Both the position numbers and the translations under genes were made by a program. From Planococcus sp. APC 4015 (GTDB taxonomy: Bacteria; Actinomycetota; Actinomycetes; Actinomycetales; Microbacteriaceae), in NCBI GenBank assembly GCA_030407505.1, contig JASDDH010000015.1, positions 1 through 64,000 of the forward strand: 64,000 nucleotides of DNA. Direction: 5' to 3'. The notes under the pieces were generated by a model. That model was not told the DNA's origin. It ran no database searches and worked only from the letters and a program-made list of their open reading frames with translations. Positions 32,583 through 40,784 of the stretch are shown piece by piece. The stretch's first letter is position 1. Each line of letters starts with the position of its first letter.

Positions 32583-34247
32583 CTACTCGCTGAGGGTGAT
32601 CAGGTTGTAGACCTCGTCCTGCACGGGGCTGGCCGGGTACGACGTGACGCGCGCGTCGAACGCGAGCGTCGGCACCGGGTGCGCCAGCGGGATGCCGGGG
32701 AGGAACTCCATGATCTGCTCGTTGACGGCCATGTAAGCCGCCGACTGCTCTTCTTCGGTCGCGAGGCCGCGGGCCTCGGTCAGAGCCGAGAACAGCTCGG
32801 GGTTGTCGAAGCCCCACTCGTTGGTCGGCAGCCCGAAGAACGTGCCCACGAAGTTGTCGGGGTCGTTGTAGTCGCCGGTCCAGCCGAGAAGGTGGATGCC
32901 GTGGTCGGTGCCGCCCTGCATCTGGTCGAGGTAGTCGCCCCACTCGGCCGAGACCGGGTTGAGCGTGATGCCCACGGCCTCGAGCTGCGAGCTGAGGTTC
33001 GTGAAGATCTGCTCGGGGTTGGGCATGTACGGCCGCGACACGTTCACGGGGTAGTTGAACGTGATCGTCAGCGGGTTCGCCTCGTCGTAGCCGGCTTCGG
33101 CCAGGAGCGCCTGGGCGGCCTCGGGGTCGTACTCGTACGTCGTGACGTCTTCGTTCCAGCCGATGACCACGGGCGGCATGAACTGCGACGCGACCTCGGT
33201 GCCCTCGGGCAGCACCTGCGAGATGAGCTGCTCCTTGTCGATCGCGTGGGCGAGCGCCTGGCGCACCCGGATGTCGGCGAGCGCGGGCTGCGCCTGGTTC
33301 ATCGCGAGGTAGAGCACGTTGAACGGCTCGCGGTTCACGAGCGTGAAGCCGGCCTCTTCGAGCGCGCCGAGGTCGGCGGGCGCGGCGAGGTCGAAGCCGT
33401 CGATGCTGCCGGATTCGAGGGCCTGACGACGGGCGGTGGTGTCGCCGATGACCTGGAAGATGACTTCCTGCACCTGACCCTGCTCGCCCCAGTAGTCCTC
33501 GTAGGCGGTGACGGTCGTCGACTCTCCCGGAGACCGCGAGTCGAAGACGAACGGACCGGTGCCGGTCGGGTGCGCTTCGGCGTACTCGCTCAGGATCGGC
33601 GCGTCCTCGGTGCCGCCGATGTCGTCCGCGTTGTACTCCTCGAGGGCCGTGGGGCTCTGGATCGAGAAGGCGGGCAGCGACAGCGAGGGGATGAAGCCGG
33701 CGAACGGCTCGGTCAGCGTGATGACGGCCTCGGTCGGGCTCGTCGCCTCGCAGCCGCCGTAGATCGAGGTGCCGCTCTCTTCGAAGCCGCGCATGATGAC
33801 GCCCCAGTAATAGGCCATGCTCTGGCTCGCCGCGACACCGGTGAAGGAGTTCTGGCGATCGAAGTTGAAGCAGACGGCCTCGGCGTTGAACTCGGTGCCG
33901 TCGTGGAAGGTGACGCCTTCTTTTAGCGCGAAGGTGTACTCGAGGCCGTCGTCCGACTGCTCCCAGCTCTCGGCGAGGAGGGGCGCGGGGTCTGCGGTGC
34001 CGGGCTCGACGCCGACGAGTCCCTCGAAGATCTGACGTGCGACACGGAAGGTCTCGCCGTCGCTCGCGAACGCGGGGTCGAGGCTGGAGACGTCGGCCGA
34101 GGCGCCGAAGATGAACGTCGAGTCGACGTCGGACGCCTCGGAGGCGCCGCCTTCTTCGCGCTGGCTGGCACATGCGGTGAGCGCGATCGCGCCGATGGCG
34201 ACCATCGCTGCGCCGGAGAGCCAGCGCCTTCTCGAAGTGTGGGGCAT
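32583..34247 (-). CDS. Peptide ABC importer substrate-binding lipoprotein
   Basis: A 554-residue family 5 extracellular solute-binding protein. The ATG at 34247 is preferred over one six codons upstream because a GGAAGG site lies about ten bases before it. The N-terminus is a lipoprotein signal (RRRW, hydrophobic core, lipobox LTAC), so the protein is tethered outside the membrane. Features of the family are visible: SLDPAF, FHDGTEFNAEAVCFNFDR, VRQALAHAIDKEQLI and GWTGDYNDPDNFV. It delivers peptides to the downstream DppB/DppC-type permeases. Residues flanking the DPDNF motif suggest a peptide rather than nickel ligand; the exact ligand is unknown. Confidence 0.95.
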   Translation of the reverse strand: MPHTSRRRWLSGAAMVAIGAIALTACASQREEGGASEASDVDSTFIFGASADVSSLDPAFASDGETFRVARQIFEGLVGVEPGTADPAPLLAESWEQSDDGLEYTFALKEGVTFHDGTEFNAEAVCFNFDRQNSFTGVAASQSMAYYWGVIMRGFEESGTSIYGGCEATSPTEAVITLTEPFAGFIPSLSLPAFSIQSPTALEEYNADDIGGTEDAPILSEYAEAHPTGTGPFVFDSRSPGESTTVTAYEDYWGEQGQVQEVIFQVIGDTTARRQALESGSIDGFDLAAPADLGALEEAGFTLVNREPFNVLYLAMNQAQPALADIRVRQALAHAIDKEQLISQVLPEGTEVASQFMPPVVIGWNEDVTTYEYDPEAAQALLAEAGYDEANPLTITFNYPVNVSRPYMPNPEQIFTNLSSQLEAVGITLNPVSAEWGDYLDQMQGGTDHGIHLLGWTGDYNDPDNFVGTFFGLPTNEWGFDNPELFSALTEARGLATEEEQSAAYMAVNEQIMEFLPGIPLAHPVPTLAFDARVTSYPASPVQDEVYNLITLSE

Positions 34248-34313
34248 CTGCTGTGCACCTTCCATGATGAATGCGGGCCCGCGAGTGCGTCGGCCCGGTG
34301 ATGTGATTCCTCG

Positions 34314-34319
34314 ACGCTA
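34314..34319 (-). promoter_or_regulatory. -10 element of the peptide binding protein/permease unit
   Basis: Minus-strand TAGCGT about 67 bases before the ATG at 34247. No good -35 is visible. Confidence 0.45.
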
Positions 34320-34428
34320 CGCGAGCCCGGTGGCGTGGACCATTGCACCGAGGTATCGATTGTGTTTCGGCGGGGTCGCGGCATCCCGTGCTTGTCGATT
34401 CGTCAGATGCTAGCCGCGATCGTCGTGC

Positions 34429-34490
34429 AGATCGTGCAGTGGACCCGCGCGCCGTGAGCAGATCGTGCAGTGGACCCGCGCGCCGTGAGC
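34429..34490 (+). repeat. Two exact tandem copies of a 31-bp unit
   Basis: Units 34429–34459 and 34460–34490 are identical (beginning AGATCGTGCAGTGGACCCGC), and the first six bases recur at 34491–34496. They lie in the 271-base divergent gap, just upstream of the synthase-like gene's promoter. Confidence 0.9.
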
Positions 34491-34506
34491 AGATCGCCTG
34501 TCGCAC

Positions 34507-34512
34507 TAGCCT
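34507..34512 (+). promoter_or_regulatory. -10 element, leaderless start of the synthase-like gene
   Basis: TAGCCT, six bases, then ATG at 34519; no ribosome site precedes it. Confidence 0.55.
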
Positions 34513-34518
34513 GGGTTC

Positions 34519-35382
34519 ATGGCCCGAGCGCGGTTCGAGACACCCTCCCCGCAGGTGCGTCTGTCGGATGACACGATCGCCCGCGTGGCGGCGTCGACGG
34601 TGACCGGCGGGTTCGAGCTCGACGTCGACGGCACCCCGCAGTCGCACGTCGACCTCGACGACCCGACCCACCTGCACTTCGAGTACGTGGCGCGCATGGG
34701 CGCGGTGATCGACAGACTCCGGATGCCGGGGCAGCCGCTCACGGCGGTGCACCTGGGCGCCGGCGCCCTGACGATCCCGCGCTACATCGAGGCGACGCGT
34801 CCGGGTTCGCGCCAGCAGGTGGTCGAGCTGGAGCCCGCCCTGTGGGACCTCGTGCGCGAGAACCTCCCGCTCCCCCGCGGCGCGGCGATCCGGGTGCGCA
34901 TCGGCGACGCGCGCGCCGGTCTCGCCCGGATGCCCGCGGGGCTCGTCGGCAACGTCGATCTCCTGGTCTCCGACGTCTACTCGGGGGCGCAGACCCCGGC
35001 GCACCTCACGACGCTGGAGTTCTACCGCGAGGCGGCCGCACTGCTGGCCGCCGACGGCGTGCTGCTGGTCAACGTCGCCGACGGCTCGGGACTCGCGTTC
35101 GCCCGGCGCCAGGTGGCGACGGTGCAGGCGGTGTTCCCGCACGTGATCCTGCTCGCCGAGGTGCAGACGCTCAAGGGCCGCCGCTTCGGCAACCTGGTCG
35201 TCGCGGCGTCGCCGACCCCGCTGCCGACCGAGTGGCTGCCTCGGCTCATGGCGGCGGGGCCGCACCCGGCGAAGGTGGCGGACGGAGCCGAGCTGGTCGA
35301 GTTCGCCCGCGGGGCGCGGATCGCCACCGACGCCGACTCGACCGACTCACCCAAGCCCGCGCCGTCGATATTCGGACGCTGA
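34519..35382 (+). CDS. Spermidine synthase-like methyltransferase-fold protein
   Basis: A 287-residue cytoplasmic protein with a Rossmann-like fold. The nucleotide-binding glycine motif is VHLGAGALTIPRY (about 80–92), followed by the acidic strand end VVELEPALWDLV and a second acidic site IGDARAGLARM. A VDLLVSDVYSGAQTP segment marks the active-site loop. Many actinobacteria carry such stand-alone SpeE-like proteins without the decarboxylated-SAM pathway, and whether this one makes polyamine is not known. The start matches a leaderless promoter. Confidence 0.88.
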   Translation: MARARFETPSPQVRLSDDTIARVAASTVTGGFELDVDGTPQSHVDLDDPTHLHFEYVARMGAVIDRLRMPGQPLTAVHLGAGALTIPRYIEATRPGSRQQVVELEPALWDLVRENLPLPRGAAIRVRIGDARAGLARMPAGLVGNVDLLVSDVYSGAQTPAHLTTLEFYREAAALLAADGVLLVNVADGSGLAFARRQVATVQAVFPHVILLAEVQTLKGRRFGNLVVAASPTPLPTEWLPRLMAAGPHPAKVADGAELVEFARGARIATDADSTDSPKPAPSIFGR

Positions 35383-35467
35383 CCCGCCTCGACGCGGCGT
35401 GCCTCGCGTGCATCGCCCCGTGCCGTTGCAGACTGGTCGAGCACCGTGCGCAGGGAGGGAGATCGGC

Positions 35468-35995
35468 GTGAGCTACATCAAGGGATACGATCCGGAGACC
35501 CTCCGCGAGGTCATCGACGCGCACGAGTGCGCGGAGCGCCTCGCCGAGATCGGCGAGCAGCGCAGCCTGCCCGCGCTCCTCGAGCGCGTGTGGCTGCTGA
35601 AGGTGCTCGGGCGCCTCGAAGACGCCCTGGTGATCTCGGAGCAGTCGGTGCGCGTGGCCCGCATGGCGGGCACCCGCAAAGACCTGCTGCGCGCCCGCAT
35701 CCTGCACGCGTCGGTGATGCACGCGCGCGGCGCCTACGCCGCCGCCGAGCAGGAGCTCACGATGTGCGCCGACGAAGCCGAAGGCCAGGGCTGGTCGGGC
35801 ATCGCCGCCTTCGCCTACCAGCACCGGGGCAAGGTCGCCTTCGACAGCGGCGACTACGACTCCGCACGCACCGACTTCAAGCGCGCGCTCTTCCTGCGAC
35901 AGGATGCCGGCGCCGCCGACGAGCAGCTCGAATCGACCCTGCTCGCCATCGATGCGGCCGACCGGCGCCGCGCATCGGCGTCGCTCGCCGGCTGA
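35468..35995 (+). CDS. Tetratricopeptide-repeat protein
   Basis: The GTG at 35468 is chosen because GGGAGGGAG precedes it closely; upstream codons look non-coding. The 175-residue product is all helical and contains three or four TPR-like pairs: ALVISEQSVRVARMAGTRKDLLRARILHA in part, then ASVMHARGAYAAAEQELT, and HRGKVAFDSGDYDSARTDFKRALFLR. TPR proteins bind partner proteins; no catalytic motif is present. It lies between the synthase-like gene and the SprT-like gene, with no sign of shared function. Confidence 0.82.
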   Translation: MSYIKGYDPETLREVIDAHECAERLAEIGEQRSLPALLERVWLLKVLGRLEDALVISEQSVRVARMAGTRKDLLRARILHASVMHARGAYAAAEQELTMCADEAEGQGWSGIAAFAYQHRGKVAFDSGDYDSARTDFKRALFLRQDAGAADEQLESTLLAIDAADRRRASASLAG

Positions 35996-36012
35996 ATGTC
36001 GTAGATCTGTTC

Positions 36013-36018
36013 TAGTCT
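36013..36018 (+). promoter_or_regulatory. -10 element, leaderless start of the SprT-like gene
   Basis: TAGTCT, seven bases, then ATG at 36026. Confidence 0.55.
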
Positions 36019-36025
36019 CGCCATC

Positions 36026-36514
36026 ATGTCGGATCTTCACCGTGTACGCGTGTGGGCTGAGGCGCTCATCGCCACCCACCTCGACCCCTCGTGGTCCTTC
36101 GCGTTCGACAACGCGAAGCGCCGCGCCGGCCTGTGCGACTACACGCACAAGCGCATCAGCGTGTCGCGCTACCTGACGGCGCGTTACGACGACGACGACA
36201 ACCACCAGACGCTGCTGCACGAGGTGGCCCACGCACTGGCCGGCCCCGCGGCGGGGCACGGTCCGGCGTGGAAGCGCATCGCCCGCGACCTCGGCTACGT
36301 CGGCGGCACGACCCACCACGGCGAGACCGCGGTCGAGCTCGCCCCGTGGGTCGGGCACTGCCCGTCGGGGCACGTCGCCTATCGTCACCGGCGACCGTCG
36401 CGGGCCACATCCTGCGCGAAGTGCGCGCCGCGGTTCGACGAGCGCAACCTCTTCGAGTGGACCCGGAGGGAGATCACCCAGGCTGTGCGTCTGGCGGCGA
36501 TGACGCCGCGCTGA
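36026..36514 (+). CDS. SprT-like zinc metalloprotease-domain protein
   Basis: A 162-residue cytoplasmic protein. The metal-binding HExxH motif is LLHEVAHALAG (about residues 70–80), followed by the third ligand region GHGPAWKRIARDLGY, typical of SprT-like domains. The C-terminal part carries CPSGH and SCAKC, a four-Cys-type zinc ribbon with one pair. Eukaryotic SPRTN relatives cleave DNA-protein crosslinks; bacterial relatives are poorly characterised. It is followed by a convergent gene with no spacing. Confidence 0.9.
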   Translation: MSDLHRVRVWAEALIATHLDPSWSFAFDNAKRRAGLCDYTHKRISVSRYLTARYDDDDNHQTLLHEVAHALAGPAAGHGPAWKRIARDLGYVGGTTHHGETAVELAPWVGHCPSGHVAYRHRRPSRATSCAKCAPRFDERNLFEWTRREITQAVRLAAMTPR

Positions 36515-37141
36515 TCAGACTTCGAACGCGGCGAACGCTCCCTCGCGCAGCACCGGGACGACCGATTCCGCGTCGACGGCCGCAGCGCCGAGCACGTCGT
36601 CGCGCAGACCGCGATCGATCAGCTCCTGGCCCGAGCCGCTCGCGGTGAGCAGGTGCCGCACGGCGCCGCGCAGGCCCCGGAAGGATTCCGCGGCCGCAGC
36701 GGCTTCGGGCGAGGTGTGATCGACACCGAGCACTCCGAGGGCATCGATCACCGCTCCCGCGCCGAGAAGGTCCTCGACGGCGAAACGGAGTCCGTCACCC
36801 TGCTCCCCCGCTGCCACGACCGCGATGCTCGTGCGCTGCCCGCGCCGCGCCTGCTCGGCGAGCACGGCCCGCGCGACGGCCGATGCGTTGCGCAGGCAGC
36901 CCAGCAGCACCACGGCGCCCGAGGAGGACGCGGTCTGCACGAGCGGGGCACCGTTGATCGATACGGCGAGCGCGCGGTCGTCGAGCGCATACGCGTCGCC
37001 GCGGGCGACGGCATCCGTCACCGTGGTGGAGAAGCGCAGCACGTCGACCACCACGACGACGTCGGCGGGTGCAAGACGGGCGAGACCCTCGGCACCCCAC
37101 TCGAGACGGACCTGGTAGCGGTGCTGATCGAACGCGTGCAT
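36515..37141 (-). CDS. 2-phosphosulfolactate phosphatase family protein (ComB-like)
   Basis: A 208-residue protein of the Mg-dependent ComB family, with the signature VVVVDVLRFSTTV near residues 27–39, LLGCLRNASAVAR, and VAAGEQGDGLRFAVEDLLGAG. ComB proper acts in coenzyme M synthesis, but this organism has no sign of that pathway and actinobacterial relatives are of unknown role. It might hydrolyse another phosphate ester. The ATG has a -10-like TAGGCT six bases upstream; the CGGAGG directly abutting it is too close for ribosome binding. Confidence 0.85.
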   Translation of the reverse strand: MHAFDQHRYQVRLEWGAEGLARLAPADVVVVVDVLRFSTTVTDAVARGDAYALDDRALAVSINGAPLVQTASSSGAVVLLGCLRNASAVARAVLAEQARRGQRTSIAVVAAGEQGDGLRFAVEDLLGAGAVIDALGVLGVDHTSPEAAAAAESFRGLRGAVRHLLTASGSGQELIDRGLRDDVLGAAAVDAESVVPVLREGAFAAFEV

Positions 37142-37147
37142 CCTCCG

Positions 37148-37153
37148 AGCCTA
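37148..37153 (-). promoter_or_regulatory. -10 element, leaderless start of the ComB-like gene
   Basis: Minus-strand TAGGCT, CGGAGG, ATG. It lies in a 54-base divergent gap shared with the next gene. Confidence 0.55.
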
Positions 37154-37195
37154 GAGTCGCGCTGGTCGGCCCGCGCGCGGTGCGACACTGGACCC

Positions 37196-37699
37196 ATGCG
37201 CATCCTGCTGAAGCTCGAGATCGACTGCGACCCGGATGCCGCCTGGCGCGCCCTGCACTCCCCGCGGGCGGTCGCCGAGATGTACGGCCCGTTCATGGAG
37301 CTCGATCCCCTGGATCCGGAAGGCCTTCCCACGTCGATGGCGGCGGGGCTGGACATGCCGGTCGCGATGTCGGCGTTCGGCGTCGTCCCCATGGGTCAGC
37401 AGCTGATCCATGTGAGCGAGCGCTTCGTGGACGAGCCCCACGGGCAGGTGCGGATCCTCCGCGACAGCGGCATCCCCCTCACCGGCCCGCTCGCGAGCCT
37501 CGACGTGTGGGACCACCAGATGGCCGTCTCGCCCGTGCCGGGGCGACCCGACCGCACCCTGTGGCGCGACCGTCTGGTGATCGGCGGGCCCACCGCCGTG
37601 GCGCTGTGGCCTGTGCTCTGGGGGATCTGGCAGTGGCGCGGCGCGCGCATCGCCGCCCTCGCGCCGTCGTGGGCCCACGACCCCGAGCCCGCCGCCTGA
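37196..37699 (+). CDS. SRPBCC/START-like hypothetical protein
   Basis: The ATG at 37196 has GACACT six bases before it, and the product is 167 residues. The opening MRILLKLEIDCDPDAAWRALHSPRAVAEMYGPF is typical of the helix-grip (SRPBCC) fold that forms a hydrophobic ligand pocket. The middle contains QQLIHVSERF and the C-terminus WGIWQWRGARIAALAPSW. No catalytic residues can be assigned. The neighbouring ComB-like gene is divergent, and the FtsX gene beyond is convergent. Confidence 0.75.
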   Translation: MRILLKLEIDCDPDAAWRALHSPRAVAEMYGPFMELDPLDPEGLPTSMAAGLDMPVAMSAFGVVPMGQQLIHVSERFVDEPHGQVRILRDSGIPLTGPLASLDVWDHQMAVSPVPGRPDRTLWRDRLVIGGPTAVALWPVLWGIWQWRGARIAALAPSWAHDPEPAA

Positions 37700-37726
37700 C
37701 CCTTCTGCTGCCCGGGGTCAGGGCGG

Positions 37727-39193
37727 CTACTCGGCGAGCGCCTCGACCGGCGACACCCGAGTGGCGAGCCGCGTCGGCACGACGGCTGCCACGAGGGTGA
37801 GCACCGCCGTCGCCACGACGATCCCGACGATCGGCCACAGCGGGATCGCCGGAAGCACGAAGGTCGGCGACATCCACAGCGGCGGCATCGCGACGGATCC
37901 GAGGAGCGACTGCGCGCCTGCCCAGCCGTAGGCGATGCCCAGCACGAGCCCCACGAGGGTCGACGCGATCGTGATGTGCGCGGCCTCCAGCAGCACCATG
38001 CGACGGATCTGCGCGTTGGAGACGCCGAGCGCGCGAAGCAGGCCGAGCTCACGTCGGCGCTGCACCACCCCGATCGTGAGCAGATTGACCAGACCCACGG
38101 CGGCGATCACCGCCGACACCCCGACGAGCACCATCATGATGGCCGAGAACGTGTCGATCACGGCGATCATGTCGGCGGGAGGCTCGCCGCCGCCCGATGC
38201 GACCAGCACCGCCTTGGTCGTCTCGAGCGCGACGGCGAACATCGTCACGAGGGTGACGCCCATGACCACGCCGATCGCCATGCGGCTGGAGCGCTCGGGG
38301 TGGCGCAGCGCGTTCTCGGCGGCGAGGCGCGCCGGTGCCGACCGGCCGAACCAGCGCCCGACGAGTCGCAGCGCGGGAGGCATGACCAGAGTCGATCCCA
38401 GTGCGAGGCCGGTGAACGACAGGATGCCGCCGACGAAGGCGATGACCACACCGAGAGGGGAGACGAGGCCCGCGACGATCCCGAGCGCCAGCAGGCCCGC
38501 TCCCCCGCCGAGCATCACGAGCGCCGCGACGTTGCGGCCGCGGCGGGCGACGACGGACTCATGGGTCGCCTCGACCGACCCGCCGAGCGCCTGGAGCGGC
38601 GTGACGGCGAGCACACGCCGCGAGCCCACCCACGCCGCGGCCCAGGTGGTCACGGCGACGACGACCGCCGGTGCGAGCAGATCGGCGCGGATCAGCGAGA
38701 ACTCGATGCCGTCGACCTCGAGCAGACGCCCGGCGAGTGCGACCCCGGCGCCCGACAGCGCAACGCCGCCGAGGAGTCCGAGAAGCGCGCCGATCGCGCC
38801 GACCACCAGACCCTGCCGCGCGACCTCGGTGCGCTGCGAGCGCGCGGACGCCCCGATGAGGCGCATCAGCGCGATGCGCCTCGTGCGTCCGGCGACGACC
38901 GTCGCGAACGTGTTGGCCGTGACGATCGCGGCGACGTACACCGCGACCCCGAGGAGCAGCGACGTGAGGATCGCGACCACCACGGCGAGGATCTCGCTGT
39001 CGCCGATGTAGGGGTTCGCCTGCAGCATCGCGCCGATGTACGTCGTCGCAGACAGCAGCACGACGCCGAAGGCGCTCGAGATGGCGGCGACGAGGATGCT
39101 GGCGCCCATGCCGCGCTCGCGCAGCCACGCGAGCGGTCGTCCAGCGGATGCCGCGGCCCGCGGCATCCGCTGGGTCACAGCCACAGCGGTCAT
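37727..39193 (-). CDS. FtsX-family ABC exporter permease (MacB-like)
   Basis: A 488-residue permease with two FtsX-type halves. Membrane segments are near residues 30–55, 85–110, 135–160, 180–200, 235–285, 355–385, 400–430 and 450–475. The loop VAGRTRRIALMRLIGASARSQR and the later VQRRRELGLLRALGVSNAQIRRMV are the FtsX contact motifs for the ATPase. The start overlaps the ATPase stop (ATGA). With that ATPase it should export or mechanically transmit something across the membrane; two-component genes next door suggest response to envelope or drug stress. Confidence 0.93.
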   Translation of the reverse strand: MTAVAVTQRMPRAAASAGRPLAWLRERGMGASILVAAISSAFGVVLLSATTYIGAMLQANPYIGDSEILAVVVAILTSLLLGVAVYVAAIVTANTFATVVAGRTRRIALMRLIGASARSQRTEVARQGLVVGAIGALLGLLGGVALSGAGVALAGRLLEVDGIEFSLIRADLLAPAVVVAVTTWAAAWVGSRRVLAVTPLQALGGSVEATHESVVARRGRNVAALVMLGGGAGLLALGIVAGLVSPLGVVIAFVGGILSFTGLALGSTLVMPPALRLVGRWFGRSAPARLAAENALRHPERSSRMAIGVVMGVTLVTMFAVALETTKAVLVASGGGEPPADMIAVIDTFSAIMMVLVGVSAVIAAVGLVNLLTIGVVQRRRELGLLRALGVSNAQIRRMVLLEAAHITIASTLVGLVLGIAYGWAGAQSLLGSVAMPPLWMSPTFVLPAIPLWPIVGIVVATAVLTLVAAVVPTRLATRVSPVEALAE

Positions 39194-39966
39194 GCCGCCA
39201 CCTCGGCTGCTCCGAGCTCGGTGGCGAGCATGTAGGCCGAGATCTCCTCCGCGGACTGACGCGGCTTGTCGGCCACGATGCGGCCGTCGCCGAGATAGAC
39301 GACGCGATCGGCGTGACTCGCGGCGACCGGATCGTGGGTCACCATCGCGATGGACTGACCGTGCTCGCGACTCGCGGCGGCCAGCAGGCGCAGCACGTCG
39401 CGTCCGCTTCGCGAGTCGAGGTTGCCGGTCGGCTCATCGGCGAAGACGAGGTCGGGGGCCGTCGCCAGGGCCCGGGCTATCGCGACGCGCTGCTGCTGTC
39501 CGCCGGACAGCTGGTGGGGGCGGTGACGCAGACGCTCGGTGAGGCCGAGGGTCTCGACGAGTCCGTCGATGCGGGCCCGCTCGAGGGCGCTGGGGCGCCT
39601 GCCGTCGATGTCGAACGGCAGCAGGATGTTGCCGATCGCGTCGAGCGTCGGCACGAGGTTGAACGCCTGGAACACGAAGCCGACACGGCGGCGGCGCAGG
39701 ATCGTCAGCTCGAGGTCCGAGAGGCCGGTGATCTCGGTGTCGCCGATCCACACGCGACCGCTCGTCGGGGCGTCGAGGCCCGCCATGACGTGCATGAGCG
39801 TCGACTTGCCCGAACCCGAGGGGCCCATGATCGCGGTGAACTCCCCTCGGCGGATGCCGACGGTCACGCCGTCGAGCGCGCGCACGGCGCCGTCATCGGC
39901 GCCGAAGGTCTTGGTCAGGTGCTGGACGCGGGCTGCGAGCCCGAGGTCGGTCGAAGAGATCTCCAT
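39190..39966 (-). CDS. ABC exporter ATP-binding protein (LolD/MacB type)
   Basis: The ATG at 39966 is chosen because a -10-like TAGCGT lies seven bases upstream; the longer frame adds only noise. The 258-residue ATPase has Walker A ([13 protein letters not shown], about 54–66), a Q-loop, the signature [15 protein letters not shown], Walker B ([12 protein letters not shown], typical of the LolD/MacB subgroup) and the H-loop AMVTHD. It pairs with the overlapping FtsX permease gene. Confidence 0.95.
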   Translation of the reverse strand: MEISSTDLGLAARVQHLTKTFGADDGAVRALDGVTVGIRRGEFTAIMGPSGSGKSTLMHVMAGLDAPTSGRVWIGDTEITGLSDLELTILRRRRVGFVFQAFNLVPTLDAIGNILLPFDIDGRRPSALERARIDGLVETLGLTERLRHRPHQLSGGQQQRVAIARALATAPDLVFADEPTGNLDSRSGRDVLRLLAAASREHGQSIAMVTHDPVAASHADRVVYLGDGRIVADKPRQSAEEISAYMLATELGAAEVAA

Positions 39967-39973
39967 GCCTCCG

Positions 39974-39979
39974 ACGCTA
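39974..39979 (-). promoter_or_regulatory. -10 element, leaderless start of the exporter ATPase
   Basis: Minus-strand TAGCGT, seven bases, ATG. It indicates that the exporter has its own promoter and is not only read from the two-component genes upstream. Confidence 0.5.
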
Positions 39980-40145
39980 CGAACCGGGAGGCGGCGTCCG
40001 CGTCGGGCGGGAGAGGCATCCGCGTACATCCGGAGGATGATTCCCGTGGGGGCGTGCACGACGTCGTCGATCCGCGCCTCGGGAACGCCGAAAGGCCCTC
40101 TGCGGGCTGATCGGCCCGGCGCTGCCGTCGTCGTGCCCGCGAGGC

Positions 40146-40784
40146 CTAAGCGAGACCGTGGTCGAAGGCGAAGACCACCAGCTGCACGCGGTCGCGGAGC
40201 GCCAGCTTCGACAGGATCCGGCTGATGTGCGTCTTCACCGTCGCCTCCGACAGGAACTCCCGCGCGGCGATCTCGGCGTTGGACAGACCCCGCGCGGCGA
40301 GGGCGAAGATCTCGCGCTCGCGTTCGGTGAGGTCACCGAACGTCGCGGGCACGGGGCGCGGTGCGGCATCCCCGACGTGCGCGAAGAGGTCGCGGGTCGC
40401 GGAGGCCGCGATGACCGACGATCCGGCGTGCACGGCGCGGATCGCCGCGAGCAGGAACTCCGGGTCGGCGTCTTTCAGCAGGAACCCGCTCGCGCCCTGA
40501 CGGATCGCCCGCGCAGCCGCCTCGTCGAGATCGAAGGTCGTGAGCATCACGATGCGCGGCGGGTCGGGGTCGGCGAGCAGCTCGGCGGTCGCGGTCAGGC
40601 CGTCCATGACCGGCATCCGGATGTCCATCAGGACGACATCGGGCCGGGTGGCGCGCACCACCTCGAGAGCCTCGGCCCCGTTCGCCCCCTCGCCGACGAC
40701 CTCGAGGTCGGCCTGGGAGTCGATGACCATGCGGATGCCGGCGCGGAACAGCGCCTGGTCATCGACCAGCACCACGCGGATCAT
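40146..40784 (-). CDS. LuxR/NarL-type response regulator
   Basis: A 212-residue regulator: receiver domain (residues about 3–120) with VVLVDDQALFRAG, phospho-acceptor Asp near 54 in VLMDIRMPVMDG, the Thr/Lys switch residues in MLTTFD and LLKD, and a C-terminal helix-turn-helix (LTEREREIFALAARGLSNAEIA and TVKTHISRIL). The ATG overlaps the kinase stop (ATGA). It is likely to control the FtsX/ATPase exporter genes immediately downstream, an arrangement common in actinobacteria. Confidence 0.96.
   Translation of the reverse strand: MIRVVLVDDQALFRAGIRMVIDSQADLEVVGEGANGAEALEVVRATRPDVVLMDIRMPVMDGLTATAELLADPDPPRIVMLTTFDLDEAAARAIRQGASGFLLKDADPEFLLAAIRAVHAGSSVIAASATRDLFAHVGDAAPRPVPATFGDLTEREREIFALAARGLSNAEIAAREFLSEATVKTHISRILSKLALRDRVQLVVFAFDHGLA

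Noticed and set aside
34429..34496. CRISPR-like short repeat
   Set aside because: The two 31-bp units are directly adjacent with no spacers, so this is a tandem duplication.
32269..35265. 998-codon minus-strand frame overlapping the binding protein and permease genes
   Set aside because: It is in another frame of real genes; the solute-binding protein and DppB-type frames carry all recognisable motifs.
36515..37141. Coenzyme M biosynthesis from the ComB-like gene
   Set aside because: No other pathway genes are nearby and the family is widespread in bacteria that do not make coenzyme M.
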